Notes: a model not told the origin generated them from the sequence alone. Shown: positions 37,713-46,529, numbered from the stretch's first letter. The stretch: 64,000 bases of DNA from Sphingobacterium spiritivorum ATCC 33861 (GCF_000143765.1 NZ_GL379770.1:1266903-1330902), one strand, 5' to 3'. Translations and numbers: made by a program.

Positions 37713-38876
37713 TTATTTACTTATCGTGAGTATCCGGTCTTGTGAAAGATTTGTATGTACATTGAAATTATCTTCGAGGAAATGTAAAAAGGTGGTTAAT
37801 TTCACTCCTCGGCTCATTTTACCCCCCAGTGTTACCTCAGGAATAGGACCGGCATAACGAATGTCTATGTCATACCAGCGCGATATAACACGCATTGCTT
37901 CTGCCAGACTCAGGCCGTCGAAATCGAATATGCCGTTTTTCCAGGAGATTTCTGAAGAAGGATCCACTTCCTGTAATTTCAATGCATTGCTTTGGAGTTT
38001 ATATTCCAGTTGTTGATTTGGTTTTAGCAAATGTGAAGGTTGATTTGTAGTAAATACTTTCATTGAACCTTCAATCAAGGTTGTTTTGGTTTTATGTTCA
38101 TCATCGTAAGCATTTATATTGAATGTTGTACCCAGTACCATCAGTTTCTGCTTGCTATAGGAGACAGTAAAAGGCAATTTTTGATTTTTCTTTACCTCAA
38201 AATAAACTTCTCCCTTAACCTGAACATCCCGGTTGGAAACAGCAAAATCTCTATTGTAGGAGATCTGCGAAGCAGCATTCATCCATACTTTTGTTCCATC
38301 CAGCAGGACAACCTGATACTGACCTCCGCGTGGTGTTGTGATACTGACCTGTTTACTTTTCTGATTCCGAAGTGCTAATTTTTCTCCGTTAGATGCCGAA
38401 ATACTATCCTTGTAGATATCAATTCCCTGCTTTGTGTCGTCCAATTCTATTGTCTGATTATCAAATGCAATGATCGCTCTGTGTTGCGCCGGAGAGATAT
38501 CGGGTGTATTTGTTGCTATTTCACGATCTGTATTTTCTGATTTTTTCAATCCTTCCGGAGTCCGAATCATAAAGAACAGAGCAACAGCCGCGGCGACGGG
38601 AATCCATATCCACCGTACCATGCTTTTTACCCTGGACTCTCGGATGTCTTTATGTATGCTATTATTGAGAGCATGCTGTGTTCTGTGGAGATGAGCCTGA
38701 ACAAGAATGTTAACTTCCGGCTGATCTGCTTCCTGAAAATGGCTGTTGATCAACTGCCGGAAGCTGTCATCTTCCAGGTCATCCAGTAAAGTCATTAATT
38801 CCTGAAAAGAAGACTTGTCAATGTTGTCAGCCACATACAGCGACAGAAGTTCTTGTATTCGCTTTCTTTTTTCCAA
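37713..38876 (-). CDS. FecR family anti-sigma factor
   Basis: 387 residues. N-terminal sigma-binding segment, membrane helix about residues 86-104 (RWIWIPVAAAVALFFMI), FecR domain with TTPRGGQYQVVLLDGTKVWMNA-type sequence and GEVYFEVKKNQKLPFTVS, then a C-terminal DUF4974 domain with WKNGIFDFDGLSLAEAMRVI. It lies between the ECF sigma gene (92 bp upstream) and the split susC (about 175 bp downstream), so the surface-signalling set is complete apart from the frame break. Confidence 0.95.
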   Translation of the reverse strand: MEKRKRIQELLSLYVADNIDKSSFQELMTLLDDLEDDSFRQLINSHFQEADQPEVNILVQAHLHRTQHALNNSIHKDIRESRVKSMVRWIWIPVAAAVALFFMIRTPEGLKKSENTDREIATNTPDISPAQHRAIIAFDNQTIELDDTKQGIDIYKDSISASNGEKLALRNQKSKQVSITTPRGGQYQVVLLDGTKVWMNAASQISYNRDFAVSNRDVQVKGEVYFEVKKNQKLPFTVSYSKQKLMVLGTTFNINAYDDEHKTKTTLIEGSMKVFTTNQPSHLLKPNQQLEYKLQSNALKLQEVDPSSEISWKNGIFDFDGLSLAEAMRVISRWYDIDIRYAGPIPEVTLGGKMSRGVKLTTFLHFLEDNFNVHTNLSQDRILTISK

Positions 38877-38968
38877 TGTGTAAGGTATTTGGTTAGTACT
38901 CTTTTAATCGAATATTATCCCATATACGCTTGGAAAGATCAAATACACTAGATGAAAAAAAAATATTT

Positions 38969-39553
38969 TTATTTTTTCATTAAATAGAGCAGAGTGAGTG
39001 CCATCAGGTAGTCGTTGTGATAGTTTTTGTGTATATAATCTTTGATATCTTTCATCGCTGTTACCAATTGATTACTTACGGAGGAAACAGATATACCCAG
39101 CTGTTGTGCTACTTCTTTGTAACTCTTTTCATTTACTTTACAGAGTATCCATATTTCTTTTTTGCGGGGAGAAAGTTGACTTATGGCTTGTTCTAATATC
39201 ATTTTCTTTTCTTTATCAATGACATGATCATTAAAGTGGAAAGAATTTTCAACGAGATTGTACCAGAGTTCTTCCTGCAGTTTTTTATCCCGGCTGATAC
39301 GGCGGAAGATATCCATCACCATATTTTCTGCGATTCTGAAGATAAAGGTCCGGAATCCTTTTTCAGGGTCTATTTCGGTTCGCAAATGCCATATTTTGAG
39401 GAATGTATCCTGTACAAGGTCATTTAATATTTCATAATCTTTAAGCAGCTTTAAGCACTTGTTGTATAACAAGGGAGCATAAAGCGTATACAGCGCATTG
39501 AAGGCGTCAATGTCACCATTCTTCACTTTATGTAATAGACTTTTCTCCTCCAT
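38969..39553 (-). CDS. ECF-type RNA polymerase sigma factor
   Basis: 194 residues. Region 2: AFNALYTLYAPLLYNKCLKL and LNDLVQDTFLKIWHLR; region 4: KEIWILCKVNEKSYKEVAQQ and LGISVSSVSNQLVTAMKDIK, a helix-turn-helix. It is the sigma of the second Sus-type locus (sulfatase locus). No promoter for it could be assigned with confidence. Confidence 0.95.
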   Translation of the reverse strand: MEEKSLLHKVKNGDIDAFNALYTLYAPLLYNKCLKLLKDYEILNDLVQDTFLKIWHLRTEIDPEKGFRTFIFRIAENMVMDIFRRISRDKKLQEELWYNLVENSFHFNDHVIDKEKKMILEQAISQLSPRKKEIWILCKVNEKSYKEVAQQLGISVSSVSNQLVTAMKDIKDYIHKNYHNDYLMALTLLYLMKK

Positions 39554-39626
39554 TTCGCAGGTGCTTCTGTTATACTATTGCTTACACGCTGATTGACAAT
39601 ATATTCTTATTTTCTTATGATCCGTT

Positions 39627-40196
39627 TTACACAGCTATCCAGCCGCGGAATCCTCTTACAGCATAGTAGGAGGCGGCTCCGTTGTGATAGATAAAAACCT
39701 GACCATAACGATAGTCTCCGAATATGGCTCCGCCCAATTTGCGGATTGGCTCCGGAGTGCGCAGCCAGCTGGATGTTTTGTTATCAAAACTTCCGAGTTG
39801 CTGCAGATAGCGATATTGTTCCTCTGACAGCAGCTCTATCCCCATTTCCATCGCCAGATCTATAGCATTATTTTCGGGTCTGTGTTCTTTTCTCGAATCT
39901 TGTCCTTCGCGGTCATAGCTCAGGCTTCTGCATCCTTTGGGCGTTTCGGGAGAGCAGTCGAAGAAAATACAAAGTCCTGATTTTTTATCATAACTCACCA
40001 CATCAGGCTCACCCCCAGTTTCTTCCATTTCATAGAGGGAACGGAGTTTATCCGCTGCAGCATCCAGACGGGTCAGCACCTTATCCCAATGCAGGTCAGG
40101 ATGACGGTGCATATGATTTTCAAAACGTGTTTTTAATACTTCAAAAAGATGTTCACGTTGTGCTATGGATAATTCAGGTTCTTTGCTTTTTTTCAT
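39627..40196 (-). CDS. DUF4256 family protein
   Basis: 189 residues, soluble. The sequence follows the DUF4256 pattern throughout: FEVLKTRFENHMHRHPDLHW, EMEETGGEPDVVSYDKKSGL, FFDCSPETPKGCRSLSYDRE, RKLGGAIFGDYRYGQVFIYHNG and a final YYAVRGFRG. The family is widespread and well conserved, but its function is not established. It is on the same strand as the sigma gene, 73 bp upstream of it, and probably is an independent unit. Confidence 0.9.
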   Translation of the reverse strand: MKKSKEPELSIAQREHLFEVLKTRFENHMHRHPDLHWDKVLTRLDAAADKLRSLYEMEETGGEPDVVSYDKKSGLCIFFDCSPETPKGCRSLSYDREGQDSRKEHRPENNAIDLAMEMGIELLSEEQYRYLQQLGSFDNKTSSWLRTPEPIRKLGGAIFGDYRYGQVFIYHNGAASYYAVRGFRGWIAV

Positions 40197-40395
40197 AGTA
40201 TACTACATTATTATAACCGGTATTGTAGGTTTTAGCGAAATATACAACAATAATAATATTTCATTTTCGATATAAAAACAAAAAGTGCGGATACAGATGT
40301 AAAGAAGTCAGAAAATTAAAGGTTTTTGATATTACAGGCAGGAGAAAGGTTAATATTTACAGATTGCCACAAAAACAGGTATTTTAATTGGTTTG

Positions 40396-40437
40396 ATCTT
40401 ACCGGCTGTCAGAATAGATTCTGACAGCCGGTAAGAT
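40396..40437. terminator. Perfect 20-bp inverted repeat, probable terminator
   Basis: The 20-bp arms at 40396-40415 and 40418-40437 are exact reverse complements with only 2 bp between. It starts 22 bp beyond the stop of the lipocalin-like lipoprotein gene (40459, minus strand). The U-tract on the minus side is weak, so the stem itself may do the work or it may be a processing or protection structure. Confidence 0.6.
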
Positions 40438-40458
40438 ATGTATTGTCAGGAAAGCAGA

Positions 40459-40896
40459 TTAAGCTTTTCCGAAAGTTGTAGTCTTTACTTTTTTAGTACT
40501 GCCGGAAGATTCGATTGTGCTTTTGATTTCCAAAAGACCGCCGTTCATTCTGTAGTCAACACTGAAAGATTGTGATTTCTGACTTTTGTCCATATATTTA
40601 AAAGTGATCTTAGAGCCATATAGCGCAAAAGTTCCTTCAATATTATTTGCAGTGGCATCCTGTCCGATATTTCCGCTCAGGGTAAAGGTATCATCCGGAT
40701 AGAAATCGATAGCAAGTCTGTTGATTTTTACTTCTTCAGTACCGGAGATTTTATCACCTTGATACGTATCGATTTGCTGGGATACACCGATCCACTCCGC
40801 AATAATAGGATCGTCGCTGCTATCTTTGGCACAGGATACAATAAAACAGGTCAGTACTGCTACACAGGCACTCAACCAAAATAATCTTTTTAACAT
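40459..40896 (-). CDS. Lipocalin-like small lipoprotein
   Basis: About 145 residues from MLKRLFWLSACVAVLTCFIV (ATG 40896; an in-frame ATG at 40935 is disfavoured because it puts charged residues before the signal). Lipobox IVSC is followed by AKDSSDDPIIAEWIG. The body IDFYPDDTFTLSGNI and IEGTFALYGSKITFKYMDKS shows the strand pattern of the lipocalin-like/DUF5004 domains of Bacteroidota, with the typical W-x-G near the start. Function unknown. Expressed alone; a strong hairpin follows. Confidence 0.75.
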   Translation of the reverse strand: MLKRLFWLSACVAVLTCFIVSCAKDSSDDPIIAEWIGVSQQIDTYQGDKISGTEEVKINRLAIDFYPDDTFTLSGNIGQDATANNIEGTFALYGSKITFKYMDKSQKSQSFSVDYRMNGGLLEIKSTIESSGSTKKVKTTTFGKA

Positions 40897-41027
40897 CTGT
40901 TTAGTTTTCTTTTTTATTAACTGCGAAGGTAGCAAAAATGGATTTTAACAAAAAAAACAATAGCATTTTTGTAGCCAATCATCTATAATGCAGCCTGTTG
41001 TTCCGGGATTCATTCTGTAACAGCAAA

Positions 41028-41582
41028 TTAAATTCCCGGTCTGGGATCTTTGTCTGTGATGGAAATATTAACCGGTACCTTTACAGTGCGGGTATGGCCT
41101 CCGGGCATGGCAAGCAGAACGGTAATATGGCCTTTCAACGTTTCAAAATTTTTATGGAGTTTTACATAAATGCCCAACTGTCCGCATAATACATCTTTGT
41201 AAGTCCACAGTGAAAAATCCTGAAGGGAAGGAGCACTGATATCTTCGAGCAGCTGAAGTTTTTCATTTTTCTCGTTTATCAGTTCATAGTCTTTTATCTC
41301 ATAAGTTGCAAAGTCTGCAATATCATCCATTTTGTTGACAATATGTCCGTTCTTATTGTATTCCTCGACTTTACTTTTGGGTAGAGGGTAGTAGGTAAGA
41401 ATATCAAACTCATGAGCAGGTTTTTTATGTATGAGTGTCAGATCCGAATTGAGGACCATGATATTGCTGCTGATCTGATCCAGAAATTCTTTTGTTTCTT
41501 TTTCAGAGTAAGGGTAGTTTGCAGGGCTGTTGCTCTGACAAGCGAATAAGATAGGGATAACTAGGAACAATACTTTTTTCAT
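41028..41582 (-). CDS. Lipoprotein of unknown function
   Basis: About 184 residues from MKKVLFLVIPILFACQSNSP (ATG 41582; an ATG at 41609 is disfavoured). Lipobox LFAC. After a helical part (YSEKETKEFLDQISSNIMVL) come beta segments ending in GHITVLLAMPGGHTRTVKVP. I recognise no family. It is transcribed divergently from a lipoprotein/membrane-protein pair across a 390-bp regulatory gap. Confidence 0.7.
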   Translation of the reverse strand: MKKVLFLVIPILFACQSNSPANYPYSEKETKEFLDQISSNIMVLNSDLTLIHKKPAHEFDILTYYPLPKSKVEEYNKNGHIVNKMDDIADFATYEIKDYELINEKNEKLQLLEDISAPSLQDFSLWTYKDVLCGQLGIYVKLHKNFETLKGHITVLLAMPGGHTRTVKVPVNISITDKDPRPGI

Positions 41583-41972
41583 CGGTTTTAGAATGTATAG
41601 ACGAATCATTATGCTTGTGAAGTTAGGTGTTTTATAGCAGTATCCGGAAATTACCTGGCAAAAAAAATTATCAGGGATGGGAAGTCAAAAGCCTTATATG
41701 GTGCGTGTGTACGAATCTGAAGTCATTTATTGCGAATCTGGATTGATATGCTACGAATAGCTATCATCTGTTTTATAATGAAAAAATGATCTGTTTATTT
41801 GATCCTGAATCAGGATGATATAGAACCATCACGATCTTTCACAAGTAACGGAAAATCAAGAAACAATCTCTTAAATTCCTGAGCTTATCTGCCAGTCAGA
41901 ATTAGGGTGAAAATCAGCATCTGCCCTGGCAGGAAAGGGTTCATCGCCTTTTTTAAAATAAACTATATACAT
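41583..41972. other. 390-bp divergent intergenic region
   Basis: No open frame of note. It holds three CGAAT direct repeats spaced 21 bp apart and a 15-bp palindrome (arms ATCCTGA/TCAGGAT, 41802-41816). No clear TTTG-N19-TAnnTTTG promoter was found for either direction. Confidence 0.5.
41711..41760 (+). promoter_or_regulatory. Three 21-bp-phased direct repeats
   Basis: ACGAATCTGA (41711), GCGAATCTGG (41732) and ACGAATAGCT (41753) place CGAAT at 41712, 41733 and 41754, exactly 21 bp apart. Direct repeats with a 21-22-bp period are typical for LytTR-type regulators; the binding protein here is unknown. Confidence 0.45.
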
Positions 41973-42473
41973 ATGAAAAATACAATTATTGCCTGTTTTA
42001 CTTTTTTCATACTTTTATTGTCGTGTACCGATGAACAGGAGATCGCTTATAACGAAAAGGTCTCTTCTGAATTTTACAGTAATAAAATGCGCTTCGAAGA
42101 AGTACAGGAGCAACTTGCCAGTGGATATTTTGATAATTCCGGAGACAGTAAAATTCTAAAAGATGTAAAGAATCTGGAGGGGAAGTCTGAGTTGGCTGTC
42201 GCTTCCGGTAAAGATATCAATAGTTTGCTGATCAGTGAGACTGCAAAACCTTATCATACACAGCTATTGCTGTATCTGGATAAGATACAATTGTATTATG
42301 CCCTCACAGGCGAGTATATCAGTAATACCGATACAGCAGCCAGAAGTCAGCTGCTGGACCGGGTTCATAAAGTAGGGAAGGATGTAGAAGATTTACAAAA
42401 TAAATGCATGGAATCTCAGATCCTTTTTTTGAATAAAGCAGGTATACAACTGGAACCTTTACAAGCTAAATAA
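41973..42473 (+). CDS. Helical lipoprotein of unknown function
   Basis: About 166 residues from MKNTIIACFTFFILLLSCTD (ATG 41973; the frame is open upstream to 41907 but that part lacks a signal). Lipobox LLSC. The mature protein is nearly all alpha-helical (SSEFYSNKMRFEEVQEQLAS, LLDRVHKVGKDVEDLQNKCM), possibly a coiled-coil bundle. The TAA stop shares its last base with the next ATG (TAATG), so the two genes are translationally coupled. Confidence 0.75.
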   Translation: MKNTIIACFTFFILLLSCTDEQEIAYNEKVSSEFYSNKMRFEEVQEQLASGYFDNSGDSKILKDVKNLEGKSELAVASGKDINSLLISETAKPYHTQLLLYLDKIQLYYALTGEYISNTDTAARSQLLDRVHKVGKDVEDLQNKCMESQILFLNKAGIQLEPLQAK

Positions 42474-43135
42474 TGGATAATACGGCAAAGCCAAATAAAG
42501 ATACAATACGGCTGGTAATGGATCCGCTGCTGTTCGGAGTGGCATCATTTGTCCTTCTTATTCTGCTTACTTATCTGTTTCATTTTGACAGGAATGTCAC
42601 GATGGAATGCTTTGCCATTACAGTCATCCTTATAGTCTTACGGGTTTCTTATATACTGGATGTAAATAGTGGTAAACATTTTCGTCAACATTATACACGT
42701 ATTCATGAGAAAAAACTGACCAATGAAAAATTCAACTATCTCCATGAATATTACGAGCGTCCTTCCTTTTATTTTTTTCTGATATTCGGAACATGTGTCG
42801 GCGCATATGGCGTATTTATATTGCTCGAAAAATATATTATCGGGGCTGTATTGCTGCTAATAGGGTCAGGCTTTATTTACCAGATTCTGAAGCCTCAAAA
42901 AAGTATAAAAATAAGCAGCAACGGAATATGGTCCACAGATTTTGGATTTATATATCTGAATGATATCAAAAAATTTGAATACCACTTTTCAAACGGTAAA
43001 TTTTCGTCCAAGCATATCAGAATTTATATGCATAACCCCGATCTGTATAAGATGAAATTGCCCTATCTCCTGGTTTCTATGCCTAATATTGAAAAGGAAA
43101 AAAGCCTTAAATCGGAGCTTTCAAAACTCAAATAA
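42473..43135 (+). CDS. Membrane protein with a C-terminal PH-like domain
   Basis: 220 residues. About four helices: two near residues 18-55 (LFGVASFVLLILLTYLF, CFAITVILIVLRVSYIL) and two near 103-142 (FYFFLIFGTCVGAYGVFILL, IIGAVLLLIGSGFIYQIL). The rest is a beta-rich cytoplasmic segment (SIKISSNGIWSTDFGFIYLN, FEYHFSNGKFSSKHIRIYMH) resembling bacterial PH-like domains. It is coupled to the preceding lipoprotein gene. Function unknown; the assignment of the PH-like fold is tentative. Confidence 0.72.
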   Translation: MDNTAKPNKDTIRLVMDPLLFGVASFVLLILLTYLFHFDRNVTMECFAITVILIVLRVSYILDVNSGKHFRQHYTRIHEKKLTNEKFNYLHEYYERPSFYFFLIFGTCVGAYGVFILLEKYIIGAVLLLIGSGFIYQILKPQKSIKISSNGIWSTDFGFIYLNDIKKFEYHFSNGKFSSKHIRIYMHNPDLYKMKLPYLLVSMPNIEKEKSLKSELSKLK

Positions 43136-43303
43136 TGTCGCTGTCTCCAAAGATATTCTCTATCTCCGGACGGATATTGGATAAATAATCTTCCCCGGGT
43201 CAATATTGCTGTGATCCGCAGCTTTAAATAGTGTATGAATATTTAAGTTACGGTATATTCTTTATATTTTTGTGTTGAATAAAGCATTATAAGGAAAGAG
43301 AAT

Positions 43304-44248
43304 ATGCCTGTTAAAATACCCAATAATTTGCCAGCTATAGAGCTTCTGAAAAAGGAAAACATATTTGTAATGAGTGACCTTCGGGCCAATACGCAGGATA
43401 TTCGTCCTATGCGTGTACTTATTCTGAATCTGATGCCGCTGAAGATCTCTACAGAGACAGATTTTGTAAGGCTGCTTTCCAATAATCCATTGCAGGTGGA
43501 AGTCGAATTTCTCAGACTGGATTCTCATACTTCCAAAAATACTCCGGAAGAACATCTGGAATTGTTTTACAAAGGTTTCGGTGAGATAAAGGAAAACTTT
43601 TATGATGGTATGATCATTACAGGTGCTCCTGTAGAAATGATGAAATTTGAAGATGTCAATTACTGGGAAGAAGTCACGATGATCTTTGATTGGGCGAGAA
43701 AGCATGTCACTTCCTCCTTGTACATCTGTTGGGCTTCTCAGGCGGCTTTATATCATTTCTATGGCGTAGAGAAAGTACCGCTGGCTGAAAAGTTATTTGG
43801 TGTTTTCAAACATACAGCCACCGAAAAGACGCATCCTTTATTCAGAGGATTTGATGATGAATTCTTTATTCCGCACAGCAGACATACCACGATCCTGAAA
43901 GCTGATCTGGAAGGTAAAGAAGAGGTATCTATCTTATCAGAATCAACAGGTGCAGGCATTGCCATCGCTTCGTCAAGAGGAGGACGTGAATTTTATCTGA
44001 CCGGCCACTCTGAATATGCTCCGCTTACACTACACGAAGAATATGTGAGAGATGTGGAAAAGGGATTACCGATAGAGGTACCTCTTAACTACTATACGGA
44101 TAACAATCCGGCTAACCCGCCTTTGGTACGCTGGACAAGTCACGCAAACCTCTTATTCAATAACTGGCTTAACTATTTTGTGTATCAGGAGACTCCATAT
44201 GATCTTAAAGATGTAGAACATCTGGGCGATATTAAAGTCAATAGTTAG
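43304..44248 (+). CDS. metAA: Homoserine O-acyltransferase, MetA family (acetyl-CoA type)
   Basis: 314 residues, the normal MetA length. It transfers an acyl group to L-homoserine, the first committed step of methionine synthesis. The catalytic Cys142 is in YICWASQAALYHFYG, and His235 and Glu237 are in LTGHSEYAP. Residue 111 is Glu (ITGAPVEMMKFEDV): in MetA proteins, Glu111 is associated with acetyl-CoA use and Gly111 with succinyl-CoA, so acetylation is predicted. No recognisable SAM riboswitch was seen in the 168 bp upstream; a weak TATTTTTG lies at 43265-43272. Convergent with the next gene. Confidence 0.95.
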   Translation: MPVKIPNNLPAIELLKKENIFVMSDLRANTQDIRPMRVLILNLMPLKISTETDFVRLLSNNPLQVEVEFLRLDSHTSKNTPEEHLELFYKGFGEIKENFYDGMIITGAPVEMMKFEDVNYWEEVTMIFDWARKHVTSSLYICWASQAALYHFYGVEKVPLAEKLFGVFKHTATEKTHPLFRGFDDEFFIPHSRHTTILKADLEGKEEVSILSESTGAGIAIASSRGGREFYLTGHSEYAPLTLHEEYVRDVEKGLPIEVPLNYYTDNNPANPPLVRWTSHANLLFNNWLNYFVYQETPYDLKDVEHLGDIKVNS

Positions 44249-44269
44249 TCCGGGACCTTAGCCCGCCTT

Positions 44270-44779
44270 TCACTTCGCATTTAGTACTTTAATTTCAAAA
44301 TGGTATTGAAAAGCAGGGTAGAAGGCTGATTTATCGGAAGAGGATGTGCTTTTACTATGGAGCGGTTCTCCTGCAGGTCTGTATTCACCTTTTACTTTTT
44401 TCCATTTGTCATAAAACACAGGCCAGAAAGTCGCTGTGTCCTGCAAATCCGGTACAAGTCTTATGCATGATTTGGGCAGCTTTATTTTTTGCTTAGTCGT
44501 TTTTTCATAAGTCAGATATACCGTTGCCGTCTCCGGATCATAATGATACTTGCCGGTAAATATATTTGTCCAATAGGCACCTCCGGAATACCAGTCTTTA
44601 GCTTCAAAGCGATTGTCCGGCAGAAATGTCCAGGTGGTCCCGGCGCCTATACCTGCAGCCGATAGTGTACTCACCCAGCTCCATTGCTGGTTTTCCAATG
44701 TTTCAGCTCTGAGATCTTGAGCCCTGACCGATCTTAAACAGATAAAAATACTGAATAACAGAATTGCTTGCTTAGCCAT
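44270..44779 (-). CDS. Secreted protein of unknown function
   Basis: 169 residues with a signal peptide (MAKQAILLFSIFICLRSVRAQ) and no lipobox. The mature part is beta-rich with a W-S-W motif (QWSWVSTLSAAGIGAGTTWTF, GKYHYDPETATVYLTYEK), a pattern seen in lipocalin-like secreted domains. No family was recognised with confidence. It is convergent with metAA, 21 bp from its stop. Confidence 0.65.
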   Translation of the reverse strand: MAKQAILLFSIFICLRSVRAQDLRAETLENQQWSWVSTLSAAGIGAGTTWTFLPDNRFEAKDWYSGGAYWTNIFTGKYHYDPETATVYLTYEKTTKQKIKLPKSCIRLVPDLQDTATFWPVFYDKWKKVKGEYRPAGEPLHSKSTSSSDKSAFYPAFQYHFEIKVLNAK

Positions 44780-44897
44780 ATATGCATGATATAAATCCGA
44801 TATGTATTATAACGATACTCCAATTTACGTATATATTCGCACAGGACTATATCCCGATACATATTTGAAGACAGCGGATTAATATTCGATCTGTAAT

Positions 44898-45467
44898 CTA
44901 AGTAAATTGAAAGGTGAAATAGCGGGTCTGACAATGCGTACAACAAAAGAAAGCAATATCTCTTTTACTTTCCGGAGGTCCGTATTTCCTGAAATTATAG
45001 AATTCGCTTTTCACCGTGACTTGTTTTTCCCAGTATAGTGCTTTTTCCGTCAGATCATAACATTCTTCCGCATCTTTAGGATAACCTGTGAATTCCGCTA
45101 TATCATTGCAGCATAGTGGTCTGTCTTCATACTGCATGAATATCGGAATATCGGGTGTCTTCTGGTATTTCTCTGCAAGCATCTTCTTGTTTTGTAGATA
45201 TGCTTCCTCGTCCAGATTTTTTAGACCAAGGTAGCGGTCAATAATTTCTAAATATGCGAAATCACAGGAATGCGTAAGATTACCCTCTGCTATACAGGAT
45301 GCGCAGGCCGCATAGATATCGTCGTCCACTTCACCGTTTTCCAGATGCAGTTTACCCTGATACGCATACAGATCTATATCTGTTCTATTACATACATGGC
45401 ATTCGTCATAGTAGCTGTCTAATATTTCGAGTGCAGAATCTGCTATAAGTTCGAAAATCTTTCCCAT
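44898..45467 (-). CDS. CbrC-like cysteine-rich protein
   Basis: About 189 residues from MGKIFELIADSALEILDSYY (an ATG at 45491 is also possible). Cys pairs are arranged as C-x2-C (CHVCNRTD), C-x2-C (AACASCIAEG), CC (RPLCCNDIAEFTGYP) and CC-x2-C near the end, suggesting zinc binding. The order C..C, AYQG, CASCIAEG and a CxDIAEFTGY-type stretch resembles CbrC/UPF0167 proteins linked in E. coli to colicin tolerance. The match is divergent, so the family assignment is moderate. Confidence 0.6.
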   Translation of the reverse strand: MGKIFELIADSALEILDSYYDECHVCNRTDIDLYAYQGKLHLENGEVDDDIYAACASCIAEGNLTHSCDFAYLEIIDRYLGLKNLDEEAYLQNKKMLAEKYQKTPDIPIFMQYEDRPLCCNDIAEFTGYPKDAEECYDLTEKALYWEKQVTVKSEFYNFRKYGPPESKRDIAFFCCTHCQTRYFTFQFT

Positions 45468-45686
45468 AATACGTGGTGGATTGGAAAACAAGTTTGTTCC
45501 GGATACAATATCCTAATAATATGATTTGAAAACAATAAAAAGTACGTATTAAGCTAATAATGGGTATACAAATGTCGCAGGATTTTAGACGTTTATTTAC
45601 CCATTATCTCCGGATCTGTATTCCTATGTAAGCAGTTGATATATTATCCTTAATTTTAAGCTGTATATTTCAGGTATTATACAGTT

Positions 45687-46508
45687 ATGTCATCAAAAGC
45701 AGTATTAAGAATAGAAAAACCGCAACTGGTCAAAAAAGCAAAGGGAGTAAAACTGTTGTTTGCAGGATTGCTGACTCTTTTACTGCTCTTAGCCCTTGTT
45801 CTGAATCTTAAATCTGCGCTTTTAGGTTTCGCAACAGTGGCTGTCGTATGGCTGTTGAAAAGTAAAACGAATATACGCATGAATATCTATCTCGCGGTTA
45901 TACTTTTGTTTGCGGTAATGATTTTGCTATCCTATATTCTCCATATAGATTTTCCTGCTTATCTGTTGACAACATTAGTAGCACCAGTGGTTCTGCTATC
46001 GGGATCTGCTTATTTCTTTCCGGATGCTCAATCTTCAGCAGAAATCTTTTATATAGACAGGCAGCAATTCAAATGTTTATCAACAAAAGATAATGACTAT
46101 AAAGCGTATTCGCTTAATCCTTTTTCATTTTACAAATCTTTTAATACACAGCATATAAAAGGTATTGTCTTCGGAGATAATGATATACGGATCAATATTA
46201 ATGATGAGCTTATATTACCCCGTGAACTGGATAAAGGTGACCTGACTAAAATCAGGACATTTATTGAACAGCATTTCGAACACCTTGTCCTGCAACCTGC
46301 TATGGAAGAAGCATACAAATCACAAAATCAGTTATATATGCTGAAGCTATTGTTAGTTGTACCTCTTATCCTGAGCGGTACGGCTGTTTATTTCTTTGCA
46401 GACAATGGAAGAGACACCCGGCTTACATTTATTCTGCTTGCCGCGGCGGCTCTTCTGACCATAGGTATTTTGATTTTCTTTAATATTCAAAAGAAGCGGT
46501 CCGTCTAA
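45687..46508 (+). CDS. Membrane protein with a PH-like domain between helix pairs
   Basis: 273 residues with about four N-terminal helices (LLFAGLLTLLLLLALVL, LLGFATVAVVWLL, IYLAVILLFAVMILLSYIL, YLLTTLVAPVVLLSGSAYFF), a soluble PH-like segment (FYIDRQQFKCLSTKDNDYKA, NTQHIKGIVFGDNDIRININ) and two C-terminal helices. The layout resembles the membrane protein at 42473-43135 and, more loosely, YcxB-like proteins. Function unknown. It stands alone with a short convergent gap to the next gene. Confidence 0.7.
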   Translation: MSSKAVLRIEKPQLVKKAKGVKLLFAGLLTLLLLLALVLNLKSALLGFATVAVVWLLKSKTNIRMNIYLAVILLFAVMILLSYILHIDFPAYLLTTLVAPVVLLSGSAYFFPDAQSSAEIFYIDRQQFKCLSTKDNDYKAYSLNPFSFYKSFNTQHIKGIVFGDNDIRININDELILPRELDKGDLTKIRTFIEQHFEHLVLQPAMEEAYKSQNQLYMLKLLLVVPLILSGTAVYFFADNGRDTRLTFILLAAAALLTIGILIFFNIQKKRSV

Positions 46509-46529
46509 ATACAACGCAGCAGATTTAGA
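46504..46529. terminator. Weak hairpin between convergent genes
   Basis: Arms TCTAAAT (46504-46510) and ATTTAGA (46523-46529) lie across the stop of the membrane protein gene and before the stop of the facing lipoprotein gene at 46536. A terminator role is possible but the stem is AT-rich. Confidence 0.3.

Noticed and set aside
43136..43303. SAM or other methionine riboswitch upstream of the MetA gene
   Set aside because: No conserved riboswitch core or paired terminator was recognisable in the 168 bp; only a weak -7 element.
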